Positions 1-11,074 of a DNA stretch of 50,988 nt are shown in pieces. The stretch lies in contig BFEA01000107.1 of NCBI GenBank assembly GCA_003427395.1, positions 2,848,422-2,899,409 on the forward strand. Direction: 5' to 3'. Within the stretch, counting starts at the first letter, position 1, and each line of letters starts with the position of its first letter. The position numbers and the translations under genes were made by a program. Source of the DNA: Chara braunii. Taxonomy: Eukaryota > Streptophyta > Charophyceae > Charales > Characeae. The notes beneath the pieces were generated by a model. The model searched no databases. It was not told the DNA's origin and worked only from the letters and a program-made list of their open reading frames with translations.

Positions 1-345
1 TCCCAGTGTCAAGTTCATGTTCCGGAGCTTTACTTTGTTGAACTCTTCTCCTTTGTGCATGTGCTTCCATTAGTCTAGTCTCCCATTGTCAAGTTTATGT
101 TCCGGATCTTTACCTTGTTGATGTCTAATCATTGTGCATGTGCTTTCCACTAGTCTTGTCTTTATTGTCAAGTTCATGTTCCGGATCTTTTACCTTGTTG
201 AACTCTTCTCCTTTGTGCATGTGTTTCCATTAGTCTAGCCTCTCATTGTCAAGTTCATGTTTGATATAATCGTGTTTAAATAACCTTCTTCCTTATAAGT
301 GTGTGTTTTCCATCGAGCTAGTTTCTCGTTATCATGCTTGTATAT
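1..345. repeat. ~80-bp degenerate tandem repeat, left-edge array
   Basis: Three to four imperfect copies are seen. The phrase tgcatgtg followed by a ttccattagtcta-like block recurs at about 56, 135 and 216, a period of 79-81 bp. Each unit also carries a cattgtcaagttcatg block and a gttccggatctt block. The last copy, near 250-345, is strongly diverged. The array is cut by the window start, so its full length is unknown. The same family, in the same orientation, reappears near 50320-50780. Confidence 0.8.
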
Positions 346-3308
346 AATATTCCAAGATATACCTAGTCAACCTTTTCTACAGGACGAGTGATCAGCGTTT
401 GGTTGCTACTAAGGGGTGATGACTTGATTAGGGCTAGATACTTCCTTTCTCTTCCTCTCTCTCTCCTTCTCTCTCTATATCTCGTTTCCCCTCTTCTGTT
501 TCTTTTTTTTTTTCTCTCTCTCCCTTTTCTCCCCCACGCTTTCTCCTCTCCCTCTTTCTCTCTCATCGCCTTGCCCCCGCTTTCCCTTTCCCTCACTTGG
601 CATATGACTAACCCTTCTCCCCTCACTTGGAAACATTGCCAGGGTACGGACGGTGACCGAAATCAGACCTCACTTGGTGGAGAAAGAGGACAAGGGGAGG
701 ATAGCCGGTCCCTTGCGCCACCAAAAAGGCAAAAGAAAGGACATTTGAAAAAGTGGGAGAAAGGCGGGATCCGGAAGGAAGCATAAGTTGAGAGAGAGGT
801 CAGTTTGACTCAACCATTTCCCCGACTGCATGACTATGAGAAGAGAATGGGCTGATTGAGCATCAAGCGGGAACAAAGAGCAGCCAAAGGATTTGAAAAG
901 ATAGGCATGTGGAAGGGCTATGTGTTGACCCCCAACGGGGGAACGGGGGATTGTGTGGATTCTCTTGCTTGAGTGAAATTGTGCAGGTGAGTGGTGGCTA
1001 GAAATGCCTTGAGCGGGATAGGGGCGAGAGGAACTCGGTACCGAGAGTGAAAGGGAAGAGGGACAAAGGGGCTATGGGACCCTTGACATAGAGTCAACCG
1101 ATGAGAATGGCTTTTGCGCTTGAGGACTTGGAATGGAAATGAGAGTGCAATCATACCAAGGAAATTGTGATGTTGTGTGTGCATGCATATGAGGACCCCG
1201 AAAGGACTAAGGGGCCTATTTCAATGAGGAAAACAACAAATTGTGAGACCGATGGATGCGTAGAGGCGAGGGGGAGGATGGCTCCGCCACACCCCAATAA
1301 CGCCAATAGTCACATTGCTTAGGGAAATGGTGCGTGGCCTAAGGATGACGCTTAGCCTACGCACAAGAGAAGAGAAACACTCAAAGAATCCTTGGACTGC
1401 CTGCGTATTGGAAGGAGCAATTGCATGAGAACACCCCAAAGAATACCGGGTGCGTGGCCTCAAAGAATCCTTAGACTAGACGAATGGCCCGCGCCCTGAG
1501 CATGAGTGTGGGCGGGCTGAGCCAACTGGGACCCGCAGTGGGGTGGACTAAGGCTCGAAAGTCTACCGGGGTGTGGCCCTACAAAAATGGTGGAGATGCC
1601 GGGTATGGGGTTAAATTGACCCTTGCGATTCCGACGGGGGCACCCGACGTATTGACGTGTACACAACCCAAGATAAGAAAAATGGACTTGTGTTTGCTCT
1701 TTTCCTTGTGAGAAATCAGATTTGAGGGTGGCTGGGCGCATGGCATGGCCAGACCTGGAGGTATAACATGCATGTTATGCACTTGACCAGTCGTTCCTTT
1801 GAGGAATGCTTCTAGCCCTCCTTCGTCCGGTGTTGATGTTCGCCAGTCCGGGGAAGCCTTGGGCAAGTCGCAGGTCGACCCTTCCTCTTCGTATGAAAGA
1901 AGGGCTCCGGTTACCTAGCAGGCGGTTTGTGCTTGGCTTAGGCCAGGTTCCAATGAAAATCCCATGGCGGACTGATCCGACCGAATGGGTGCTTTCCCCT
2001 TCTTCTTTGAGCCCAGCGGGCTCATGCACTTTGCACCTTTTTAATGATTGAAGGAACCAATATGAACATAACGGGTCATCAAGAACAATCCTACCCTATG
2101 AAAGGACAGACAAGTGAAGAGAAGGAAAATGAAGGGAGTTGTTGGACTCCAAGGAAAACTAGCTCACCCTTGAAGATTCTCACGAGAAGGAACCAACCAC
2201 TATGTATGAAAGTAGGGGGAGTAACACTCATTGTCCTGAGAGAAAATCTGTGAGTTATGGGTAGGAAGCGCTGGGTGCACTAAGGGAATGACACTTGTAC
2301 TATGTGTGTCCCACTTGGGACTTGTGTTTGCATGATGGGATTCGAGCGTCCTGCGTTTCGGAAGGAAAGAATTGGTTTGCACCGGTCAGTGCGGGTTGCG
2401 AAATGTCTTCTCTTTTGTAGGCTGTCGTGTGTTCGTATGTGGAGGTCAGGCCACCGAGCTGTCGGACGGGAGTTTGTCACGTCGGTTGATTAGTAGCATT
2501 CTCATTCGAGCGGTGATGGACTTCGGCTCGATGATCCGCCGGACGGGGTGTGAAATCTCCTCAGGCGAGGCTTAGCCTGTTGGCTGGCGGAGGGAGTACC
2601 ACTGCATGCGGACAAAGACGGAGCCTCAGAGGTGATTAGTAGCCTCTCGTAGCATGGTTCTGGGAAAGGCTGATTCTTGTCGGACCGATGGAAGTGAATG
2701 CTTGGACGGATGACTTTGTCCCTGTATTTAGGCACTCGAGGTAACCCTCGGTGTCGGTATGGATGTGCAAAGCGGCAAGACGGGATGGGGTATTCTGGTA
2801 AGGAAGAAAGGGCGAATGCCTTGCCGAGACCTGGGTACCGCGCTCGCGACGGTTGATTTGCGCTTGAGGTATGGGATAAAACTCTACCGATAGTACCAGC
2901 GAAGAGACCATATTGGGGATGACCGGTAAGGAAATGACCGGCCCGTATGTGAGGTTGCCTAATTTTTTTTATGTGTCCCCCCCTCCGGTAAAGATTGATT
3001 GAGCTTGGATTGTTGGACGGGCACTCTTCTAAGTCTATTCCTTCTCCCTTCTAAGTCCACACCAGTGAGAGACGATCGGAAGGAAGGAGGATAGAGGTCA
3101 ATTGGAATGGAACCAAGAGAAAGAATGCGGGCAAATGGATGGCCGACCGAGGGAATTATAGGAAGGGGGTACTTAGGAAAGAGGAGGTAAAATAGGGAGA
3201 CCTTGATGAGGGGTCCGAAATAATTCTTATCTAGGACAAGGGTTGACCTGACCAAAAGGATCGGTTGATGCCTTTTTATGAAAACAGGGGTCGGGTGCTG
3301 AAAACAAG
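346..3308. other. non-coding stretch, no gene recognised
   Basis: No reading frame here looks like a real protein; the open frames are short and compositionally random on both strands. Visible content is a pyrimidine-rich block near 436-600, two copies of a tcaaagaatcctt block near 1381 and 1459, and purine-rich DNA from about 3060 up to the first accessory ORF. It may be the 5' untranslated part or a diverged LTR of the element whose ORFs start at 3309. I could find neither a primer-binding site nor a matching copy downstream, so this is only a guess. Confidence 0.55.
436..600 (+). repeat. pyrimidine-rich (CT) low-complexity tract
   Basis: About 165 bp of almost pure C/T on the + strand, including runs of ctctctct and a run of nine to ten T. 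ORFs read through it on either strand are composition artefacts. Confidence 0.85.
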
Positions 3309-4112
3309 ATGGCGCGATGGTTGCCTTCCCCGATCTATACTAGCGGCATGAAAATGCCACTAGATGTAAAGGATGGGATATCGGTCGTCCTCCCGAAAAA
3401 TAGAACGTGGACGGACCTTGAACCAGCGTATCAAACGGTAATGCTGGAAGGAGAGGATGCTTTCCTTTGGATAGAAACAATATGGACTAATGTCAGCCTG
3501 ACGAGGTTATCGCCAAGTTTAATGGATTTGGAATTCCGAGGGACAGTGGAAGCCCAGGGGTGGGTCTACTTGTCACAAGATGGGGAGAAAGCTATGATCA
3601 TAGAACTGACACTTGGGAATACACCGGACGAGTTGTTTAGGAAGGCAGAAGCAGAGGTTGTGTGGGATGCATGTCAACGGAGGGAAATAGAAATGGAAAA
3701 GGTAGACGTACGGGTGGAACTTGGGGATAGAGGAAGCATGAGGCGACCCGTAAGAACCATGCGATGTGTGCTGCCCTCCTTCCTAGTGGATGCGGTTTTC
3801 GGAACCCGGAACAGGCTAGGACGGATATGCCAGTCCATGACGAACCTCGGACTGTACCAATGCGCTAGGCAATATTTTTTTCGGTTATCGGTAGAGATGG
3901 AGCCGTTCGAGGGGAATTGGGCGGAGGAGCTGGCCGAGATACTAAACTGCCTTAGCATAGACAATATCTTTGTCCCTAGCGCTGTGCATTGGGGGATAGT
4001 CTACAGGAATGTGGCAATAGGGGAGACGTTTCTAGATGGGATAAGGGAGTTGATGTACGACGAGGAGGACGACCTCAGTGACGAAGATGAAGATGAAGAG
4101 ATAGAGGACTGA
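3309..4112 (+). CDS. A1: unknown accessory protein, first of four tandem paralogues
   Basis: A 267-residue open frame with an ATG start that I do not recognise. It is paralogous to A2-A4 by position-matched motifs. The N-terminal half is predicted beta-rich (a valine/leucine-alternating stretch near residues 25-60, then a VYLSQDGE block). The C-terminal half starts with LPSFLVDAVFG at residue 155 and has MEPFEGNWAEEL at residue 197, then a W-IV-R and GETFLDGI block. The spacing between the LP and M-PF motifs is 42 residues, as in A3 and A2. The tail is strongly acidic (DEEDDLSDEDEDEEIED). There is no signal peptide, membrane segment, zinc knuckle or enzyme motif I can name. A possible 3' splice site (gaaaacag) lies about 20 bp upstream of the ATG. 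Function unknown. Confidence 0.7.
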   Translation: MARWLPSPIYTSGMKMPLDVKDGISVVLPKNRTWTDLEPAYQTVMLEGEDAFLWIETIWTNVSLTRLSPSLMDLEFRGTVEAQGWVYLSQDGEKAMIIELTLGNTPDELFRKAEAEVVWDACQRREIEMEKVDVRVELGDRGSMRRPVRTMRCVLPSFLVDAVFGTRNRLGRICQSMTNLGLYQCARQYFFRLSVEMEPFEGNWAEELAEILNCLSIDNIFVPSAVHWGIVYRNVAIGETFLDGIRELMYDEEDDLSDEDEDEEIED

Positions 4113-4259
4113 GACTTCTAAGAGGGATAGGGTGACTTAACTTAGGGAGGACGGGTGGCCTGGTATTGTGCAGGAAAGGGGAAGATGAATAGAGAAGAAA
4201 GGATGATGGAATACCCCTTCAAAGGTTGGGAACCACGACGACTCAGAGGAGGAATATAA

Positions 4260-4940
4260 ATGCCTATACCAACGGGAAACGGATGGAGAGGGACCACGTG
4301 CGACTGGATTGGGTTTGAGGTTGCCCGGGACTTGTCACATGTATGGATAGAGCGGATTTGGAACCCGATAAGGGAAGAGGAAGGTTGGGATGATATAGCA
4401 GAAGGCAAGGTAGAGTCAGTCGAAACGATTGTCCTTTCCGAGGATGGGTGACACCTGTTTTGCACTATGTTAGCAATGAGACAGGACCGGATGTGAATTC
4501 TAGGGGATGCAGAGGCCCGAACCCGAAAGGAAGGCAAGTTGTTCGCCAACGAGGGATGGGACGAAGTTAGTAGCAGAGTTGTGATAGAAGGATGGAAGGA
4601 GCTTAAGACTCCAAGTCTACGGATAACGGTTTGGATACCGGAGTTTATAGGCGAGTGGTTTGGGGGGTTAGAGTACATTTTAGAAGTAGCCGACTCCATG
4701 AGAAAGGTGCATATATAGTGTGTCTGGCTGAGTGAGGAGTTCTATAGGCTCTCATTGAAATATGGGCCCTTCTACGGAGATAAAGCCGAGGAAGTCATCA
4801 TCGTCCTAAGAATAGGCAAATATGACCGCCTGGAGGTAGAGGCAGAGTCTTGGGACGCCATAGCTAGCCGGGAGGCGGTGGTCGCACCCTCCTACGTAGA
4901 CGATGTCTTTAAATTATTTAAGGTGCTGTGGTTCGACTAA
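4260..4940 (+). pseudogene. A2: broken paralogue of A1/A3
   Basis: The whole copy reads in one frame, interrupted by TGA at 4449-4451, TGA near 4494 and TAG at 4714-4716. The preserved parts are an N-terminal piece ending in ETIVLSEDG just before the first stop, a WIPEFIGEWFGG block at about 4632, a KYGPFYGDKAEEV block at about 4758 and a SYVDDVFKLF end. The distance from the IPEF codon (4635) to the YGPF codon (4761) is exactly 42 codons, as in A1 and A3. The first stop falls where A3 has Trp (EEGW). The conserved spacing argues for decay by point mutation rather than by indels. Function unknown. Confidence 0.7.
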
Positions 4941-5232
4941 ACAAGGACGAGGGATCGATCACCACGAAAAGGCCTGAGTGTGGAGGGTGCTTGTGAATCG
5001 AGGTGTAACATATGAAAGGGGGTGTGTACATTAGGCTGTAGATGGTGCATAACGATCGAAACAAGGAGGAAGTGGCAGCAACCGGAAAAAGGGGGCAGGG
5101 GTAGAATTGTATGTGTATGAGTAATGAATAGCGGCACGAATCAGTGTACGATAAGTATGGAGGGTTGAAAGACTAAAATGCGAAAGGCATGGAATCTCGG
5201 TGGGTACAGCAATCGGACTAAGAAAGCAGAAA

Positions 5233-6039
5233 ATGAGACATTGCGAGATGGTCCGGCGAATGACGTTCTGGGAGGATAGACCTCGTGGGATCCTGCCACC
5301 AAGAATATCAGAAGGCAGGGTCGAAATAAGCCTGCCGGCAAGAAATACCATAGGCAATCTGGTAATGGACTGGGTGGGGGTAGAGTTGGTGGAAGATACG
5401 GTGTACCTAGTAGTAAAGCTGGAATGGCGTGCGAGAGGGGAGTTCAGGGGCGTAGACATGAACCGCCCAGGGCGTGTACATGCGACGAGATCCTTACACC
5501 TGTCGGAAGAGGGATGGCGGACCTTTGGGATCGCTTTGGCTTCCGGGGATGACCCCGTGCGAATGTTCGAAGGGGCATGGCAAATAACCTGGCGTGAGGG
5601 GTTTGAGTTTGCAGACCCGGAACGAGATGACGTAACGGCGAAGGTAAAAGTCGCCGCGGCGGGCGTTTTCGAGCTGCCAAATGAGGTCATACGAATGAGT
5701 CTACCGACCTTCCTACTAAGACAAATGGGAGGCATAGAACGAGTGGAGCAGGCGGTGACTGCCGTAACTAGGCTAAATTTTGACGAAGCACTAATGTATC
5801 GAGAATACTATCGGGCCTTCCTAGAGATGGGGCCTTTCGGGGACGAACATGGGCGCGAGGTGCTTTGCATTCTACAAACAGCGGTAAATGCGAGGCCAGG
5901 AGTCCCGGAAATAAGTGATGAGACCATGTGGAGAGTCATCCGGCGAGAGGTAGGTCAGGGCGCGACCTACATAGATGACCTCTACCGGCTGTACGAACAG
6001 CCAGAGGAGGCTACTGCTCCCAGGGGTATAGAGGGATAG
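5233..6039 (+). CDS. A3: unknown accessory protein, third tandem paralogue
   Basis: An open frame of 268 codons from the ATG at 5233; the frame stays open upstream to a GTG at 5200, but no other support exists for that start. The N-terminal half reads as alternating beta strands (GRVEISLPARN, then VYLVVKLEW), followed by LHLSEEGW. The C-terminal half begins LPTFLLRQMGG at residue 157 and MGPFGDEHGREVL at residue 199, then MWRVIRREVGQG and TYIDDLYRLYE. Identity with A1 is low, but motif order and spacing match throughout. It lacks A1's acidic tail. It lies between broken copies A2 and A4, all on the same strand. No known family recognised. Confidence 0.7.
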   Translation: MRHCEMVRRMTFWEDRPRGILPPRISEGRVEISLPARNTIGNLVMDWVGVELVEDTVYLVVKLEWRARGEFRGVDMNRPGRVHATRSLHLSEEGWRTFGIALASGDDPVRMFEGAWQITWREGFEFADPERDDVTAKVKVAAAGVFELPNEVIRMSLPTFLLRQMGGIERVEQAVTAVTRLNFDEALMYREYYRAFLEMGPFGDEHGREVLCILQTAVNARPGVPEISDETMWRVIRREVGQGATYIDDLYRLYEQPEEATAPRGIEG

Positions 6040-6125
6040 TTGAGGCTAGAAAAGAGAAATGAAAACACGAAGGGCAAGGGAGGCAGCATGTGGGCGGATT
6101 CTGAAGATTGGCTGTAACCCTTTCT

Positions 6126-6950
6126 ATGTGGACTATGCAGGGAATCACCAAGGTAACAATGGCAGCAAGACGTGAGCGAATGGAACGCCAGCCCCGTGTG
6201 AGAATGGAACGCCAGCCCCGGTACCCCGGACCGCCCTGGAACAACAATGGACGATGGAAAGTATCCCTCCCGTCGAGTTCTACCTATCGGGGGTTCGACA
6301 CAGAATGGCGGGCCGTGACTTTGGAAAGGGATGCCGCCTTTATGTTGGTAGAATATCGGTGGATAGGGATGAGACTCCACCGAGGACCCGAAGACGATCT
6401 GTTTTCTAATCTGGAAGTTACCGGGACCATGTATTTGCCTGAGATCGGTTGACACTCGTTGGGAGTAGAGATAGCACAAGGTCACGAGTTAGCGCAGGTC
6501 TTTCGAAGGGTCGCCCGGACGTTGACCCGGATAGGACAATCGGTCAGGGGAAGAAGGAAGGTGGGCTTACTAACCCGGGTGGAAATGGGAGGTTGGAGGG
6601 AGTTCAGGGTACCGACCACACCGCTGAGATGCCGAGTGCCCCGTTTTATGGTATACCTCGTCTTCGGAAGCCTCGCAAGGGCGCGGGAGCTGGCAGACTC
6701 AGTGATAGTCTGGGCAGGTCACTTTCCCTCCCCTACCATTGGGACAATGTCACTGTGGAGCATGGGCCGTTCTGGGGAAACAGGGCCCACGAATTACTAT
6801 AAGTCATCCACATCCTGATGTTTTGTGCGCCTCGGCTAGACTGGACGGGGTGCGAACGCATAATCCAAAGGGAAATCGAGATAGGGGAGAATTATCTAAC
6901 GGGGGTGGCTTAACTATTCGAGGAGCCTACCGAACCAGAAGAGTCGCGAG
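6126..6950 (+). pseudogene. A4: broken paralogue of A1/A3
   Basis: Homology starts at about 6245 (GRWKVSLP), continues through AAFMLVEYRW and reaches TGA at 6450-6452, where A3 has Trp. The same frame then continues to VPRFMVYLVFGS at 6636. The next motif, HGPFWGNRAHELL, starts at 6761 in another frame. The gap is 125 nt instead of the 126 nt (42 codons) seen in A1-A3, so a single-base deletion explains the break. The last block (a DWTGCERII-like stretch, then GENYL) is again in a different frame and ends in a stop near 6923. Just upstream, a 17-bp sequence starting atggaacgccag is duplicated in tandem near 6179 and 6205. Function unknown. Confidence 0.65.
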
Positions 6951-7610
6951 GGCGAGAGCGGGATTAGCATCCGCAAAACCGCAGGCGGGTCGATAGGGCA
7001 GATCGAGTATAGTTCGCTGAGTACGGAAGTTCGCCGATGGGAATAAGAAAGGGGCCTCGGACCTGGATGGCAAAAAAAATACTATAAAAACAAAGAAAGG
7101 GGGGGCAGACTCCTAATGATTGACCATAACCCTAAAGGTCAAAAACGGAAAATGCTGCTCGGGAAGACTTCCCCTAGCAGGATGCCTAACCCGGACTCCC
7201 TCGCGTCGGCGAATGGGACAAGGGCACTACAAACGAACTTGTGATAAAGGAAACCCAGTCACGTTCATAGCTCGGATGGGCGGCAGGGCCAATCGTGGCT
7301 CCTCCTTAAGGAAGGCAATCAGGGAACGGGGATAGGAAAGGAGTCTATAAAGATAAGCCAACAGAGCGAGGAGCCTAGGGAACCTAAATACCTCGCATTG
7401 CGTGTGTCCTGGGAATTTTTTGGCTTACGCAGAACTAGGCAAAATGGCAACGGAGGAGGAGACAAATAACCGTAAGAGTAAAGGAGAATCAGGCTTAGGA
7501 GGCAGTGCCGCACAAAGCGAAGGGGGGCAGAAGGACAGAGAATCGATAAATCCCGATGGTACCAAAGGGAACCGGAAGGAAATCTCTACAGGAGAAACTC
7601 GGAAGGAGCC
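6951..7610 (+). other. non-coding leader between A4 and gag
   Basis: No convincing ORF. The stretch is purine-rich. A ctctacag sequence at about 7584-7591 lies 19 bp before the gag ATG and could be a 3' splice site. I saw no primer-binding site here, which argues against the element's 5' LTR ending in this interval. Confidence 0.5.
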
Positions 7611-9107
7611 ATGCCTAAGAAAGTAAGGATCACGGACACGAGGTGCAAACTAGCCGAGATAGACAAGAGGACCGCGGAATACAAGGTAAGATTGATTGAG
7701 GAAATGATGACTGGGAACGAAGAAGGTCCTGTGCAGGAGGAACCCCAGGACGAACGGAAAGCCAGCCAAGGTGGGACTGGACAAGGGGATAAAGGTAGTG
7801 ACCGTGAGGGAACGCCGAGCAAGAGAAGAAAAGAGAGAGAGAACTCTTCGGGGATGGAAGCAGAAAAGGCTACGACTCCGCCAGCCATAGATAGTAGGGC
7901 TAGCCGCCTGCCGATCACGCCAGCAGTAGCACGAGGATGCGAAGGACCTTGGAACCTTAGGGAAAGAGTGTTGGGATGGTTTAACCAGGAAGGAACTATG
8001 AAAACCAGGGAGGGACAGAAGGTCGGCAAGGAAAGTCCGGATAACAGTATGGCAAGCGAGGCCAGCAGCTCCGAGGGCGGTCTTAAAAAGATAGTGTCGT
8101 CCCTCGCGCGAGTACTAAACAAAAATCAAGGCTATCTGGCGGACGCCAAGAAAAAGTTGACTTTCGATGGAGCAAACATCACGGAGTTCCTGATCGACTA
8201 TGAGAACCTAGCTGCGTTACTAAAGTGGATCGAGGAGGAAAAGATGGACCACCTAGAACAACATGTGTCGTTAAGCCTAGGACGGGACATAATGGCCATT
8301 GTAGCCGCAAGCCGGTCTTGGAAGGAGCTCCGGGATGTGATGATGAGGAAGTACCTAGCGGCAGAGAAAATGGCAACGGAGGCCGACCTAGCGGCAGTTC
8401 AGAGGAAGAACTTCGCAATGTACAATGATTTCCTACGTGAATTTACTCTAGTAGCACTAAGGATCCCCGAGGTCACGGACCGGATAATGAGCAAATATTT
8501 TCTCAGGCAGTTCTCCGAGTTCGACAAAGACAAGATCCTGTCAGCTTACCAACAGACGAGCAAGTTCGTAAACACGCGGAATATTGATTTTAGCACAGTA
8601 ACGGATCTGGCTGAAAAAACGGTAGTAAGAGAAATGTTGGCCTTGCTCAAGGAAGGAGAGATCATAGATCTGACCGGTAGGACGGGCGACAAGGTAAAGA
8701 AGGGGATTGAAAGTCTACATGAACGGGGGCACGGGGTCGACAATAAGATTGAAAGGATGGAAGGCGCGCTACTGGTTATGCAGGCGCAAGTATCTCGATC
8801 TGCCCTCCCTCCCCAGGAAGCTATGGTTCCGCCAAGTATAGCCAATTGGGGATTCGGACGGAGAGATCCTGCTAACGAGCAATGCAAGTATTGTACCACG
8901 ATAGGACATTATGTGCGCGCGTGCCCAAAGCTCAACCATGATATTCTGAAAAGAAGGTGTACCAGGTCATTAAAGGGGGATATATTTGGACCACAAGGGG
9001 AACGGGTGAACTGGAACTCACCAGGAGGGATGCGGCGAGCCATTATCATGCTCAACGGGTTAGAAATAACAGTCGTAGAAGCCGAACCGGTGGGTGAGAT
9101 CATCTAG
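7611..9107 (+). CDS. gag: Element 1 gag (capsid-nucleocapsid), intact frame
   Basis: A 498-residue open frame starting at ATG 7611. The first ~180 residues are charged and low in hydrophobics. Residues ~187-330 form an all-helical retrotransposon capsid-like region beginning near ITEFLIDYENLAALLKW and including SWKELRDVMMRKYL. The same block can be recognised in element 2's gag. Residues 425-438 are a CCHC zinc knuckle, C-x2-C-x4-H-x4-C (CKYCTTIGHYVRAC), expected to bind element RNA. The ORF stops at TAG 9105-9107, and the protease continues in the same frame after that TAG and a TGA at 9126-9128. Gag-pol separation by two in-frame stops could be decay or recoding; decay is more likely given the state of pol. 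Gag is the only unbroken structural gene of this element. Confidence 0.85.
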   Translation: MPKKVRITDTRCKLAEIDKRTAEYKVRLIEEMMTGNEEGPVQEEPQDERKASQGGTGQGDKGSDREGTPSKRRKERENSSGMEAEKATTPPAIDSRASRLPITPAVARGCEGPWNLRERVLGWFNQEGTMKTREGQKVGKESPDNSMASEASSSEGGLKKIVSSLARVLNKNQGYLADAKKKLTFDGANITEFLIDYENLAALLKWIEEEKMDHLEQHVSLSLGRDIMAIVAASRSWKELRDVMMRKYLAAEKMATEADLAAVQRKNFAMYNDFLREFTLVALRIPEVTDRIMSKYFLRQFSEFDKDKILSAYQQTSKFVNTRNIDFSTVTDLAEKTVVREMLALLKEGEIIDLTGRTGDKVKKGIESLHERGHGVDNKIERMEGALLVMQAQVSRSALPPQEAMVPPSIANWGFGRRDPANEQCKYCTTIGHYVRACPKLNHDILKRRCTRSLKGDIFGPQGERVNWNSPGGMRRAIIMLNGLEITVVEAEPVGEII

Positions 9108-9146
9108 GATCAACTCCGGGGGCGCTGACCGCAGACCAACTTTATT

Positions 9147-10280
9147 TTGGAAAGCGACGGACGTGATAGGGTGAACGCAACCACTCGACTGGGAACGACC
9201 GGGAGAAGGATTAACCGTGACACCATTATGGAGGAGATCGCCGGAAGCTCCGAACCCCAGGCAGAGCCTGAGGCCGAGGAACCAGAGAAAGTCTATGGGA
9301 AGCCTAGGGAAGAGGAGCCTGCGGACAAGGTTACCGCCGCTAAGAAGAAGTTTAGGTATAAAATCCCGATCTTAACCTTGCCTGAGTTCGACGACACCAT
9401 TAGCAAGTTACTAGGAACCATGGTGTCGGTGTCTTTTCAGACCATGCTGCAGGCTAGCCCTAGGTTGCTCAAAGGGTTTAGACAACTGTTGACTCGGAGG
9501 CGAGTAGAAATAGGCGACAACCCCGAATTACCGGAGGGGGAAAGGGAGGAGGAAGCTCCGCAAGAAGTGGCTAACCTTCAGAGGAGTCGCGGGGACTTGG
9601 AGGATCTCGAAAAAGCTTTTGCAGATATCCGCTTGAGATTGCCCGGCCGAGAGGGCGGCGAAGTCATGAGGTCACCACCCGGGACAAAGCTTAGCTTTCA
9701 TGCACTGCCCGTAGGAAAGCTGAAAGTCCAGATCAGGAGTCATCATACCGACGCATTAGTAGACGGGGGAGCGAAAATCACTCTCATAAGAAGAGACTTC
9801 ACGACGATCACGGGATGTACGGTAAACAAGAAAGTAACAGGGAGCATCCGGGGAGTTGGCGGGGAAATCTCGTTCGCTGGGTACGTCACGAAGTGCGTGG
9901 TAAAGACAGGAATCAGGGAATCAATTTGGTCGTTTTAACGGATGACCGTAATAGAGGAAATGGACAACAACATAATCATCGGGAGACCGTGGTGCGCGAA
10001 CGTAGAGATGATAGGCATGCACTTACACGATGGCTCATACATGATAGACATAGAGGACCCCGTGACCGGCCAGGGAGAGCTCCTTCGACTCCTTGGAACG
10101 GGAGGAGACCCCCCGAAGGGAAAATTGGCAACATGGTCGCCGTCGTTCGAGGATAGCAGGCGAAAAGGGGCTTTCGCACGGATGGAAGGTATGAGAGAAA
10201 GGGTAGAAATCATGATTGAGGAAGCATTCAACAAAAAGGAATGGATCAAGATGGGCCTGCCCCAGAAGAAGAGGAGGTAG
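9147..10280 (+). pseudogene. pol: Element 1 retropepsin region of pol, interrupted
   Basis: This reads in the same frame as gag. The first 170 codons are acidic and Pro/Glu-rich linker. The protease core follows: ALVDGGAKITLI near 9757 corresponds to the D-[ST]-G-A active site, with Gly in place of Ser/Thr, and NNIIIGRPW near 9969 corresponds to the conserved I-[IL]-G-R motif. An in-frame TAA at 9936-9938 splits the domain between these two motifs, and TAG at 10278-10280 ends the segment. The changed active-site residue and the internal stop both point to an inactive protease. The start codon reading at 9147 is TTG, so this is a polyprotein segment and not an independent gene. Confidence 0.7.
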
Positions 10281-10301
10281 GAGGACGAAGTCCTAGGTGT
10301 T

Positions 10302-11074
10302 ATGGTAGCAGAAAAGGAGTTAGAAGTCGAACTTGGTGCTAGCCTGCCCAAGCAAAAAGAAGTACGCATAGACGTGCCAGAAGTCGCACTTGAGATCCCC
10401 GATCTGTTACAACTCATAAAGGCCCTCAAATACCACAAGGTAGGGGTGGACTCAGCAGCCTTGGCCAAGTTCGAAGGAGAGCTGCAAAGGGGGTATTGCC
10501 TGAATGGGAAACTAGTTAGTATTCAACCACGAGTCGTAGAGGCGACGAGAACGATTCTGACCGTTCATTTTTTAGGAGAAAGATCCCAGAAGGAAGTGTT
10601 CGAAAGTACAAGCCGGTAGGGAAGAAAGCAAAACCGGTCTCGATCCTGCTAGAAACATCTAAGGAAGAGGCTATGGAGAAGGAGGAAGAGGTCCTTCGAG
10701 CGATCCAAGAAAGAAGGGCAACAGAGGGACATCGGATACCAGATGAGGTAGCTGACACAATGGAGATAGGGATAGACGGGTTCTTAACGGACGAAGAAAC
10801 CCGCCTGATCAAAAGGACCTGCCAGGAGTTTCACCTGACATTTGCCTTTAGTGATCACCAGAAGGGACGACTGGATGCAAAGCTGATCCCTCCGGTCATA
10901 ATCCACACGGTAGAACATGAGTGCTGGAATGACAAGGGGCCGTCCTATGAATTTGGGATAGCAGGAGAAGTAACAGACCTCCTTCAAGCAAAGATGGACT
11001 CCTTCGTTGCGGAGCCTACAGCGTCGCCATACGTAAACCGGTGGTTCGCTTTCGGAAGCCTAACAAGACACTAA
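10302..11074 (+). pseudogene. pol: Element 1 pol: linker and N-terminal RT region, frameshifted
   Basis: This joins protease to RT. The first part is in the gag frame to about 10570. A run of six T at about 10568-10573 is where homology shifts to another frame, which continues from there to 11074 and contains the FAFSDHQKGRLD and PPVIIHTVEHECWNDKG blocks. Those blocks match element 2 at about 29227-29320 (DEECGRLD, then IHTVPHEPWNMKG). A second frameshift near 11041 is needed to enter the RT palm ORF. Confidence 0.65.

Noticed and set aside
346-3308. 5' LTR of element 1
   Set aside because: No matching sequence was found downstream of 15177, and no primer-binding site precedes 3309, so I do not annotate an LTR.
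4142-5735. Minus-strand ORFs of 185 and 234 codons opposite A2 and A3
   Set aside because: They are antisense shadows. The plus strand shows motif conservation between paralogues; the minus strand shows none.
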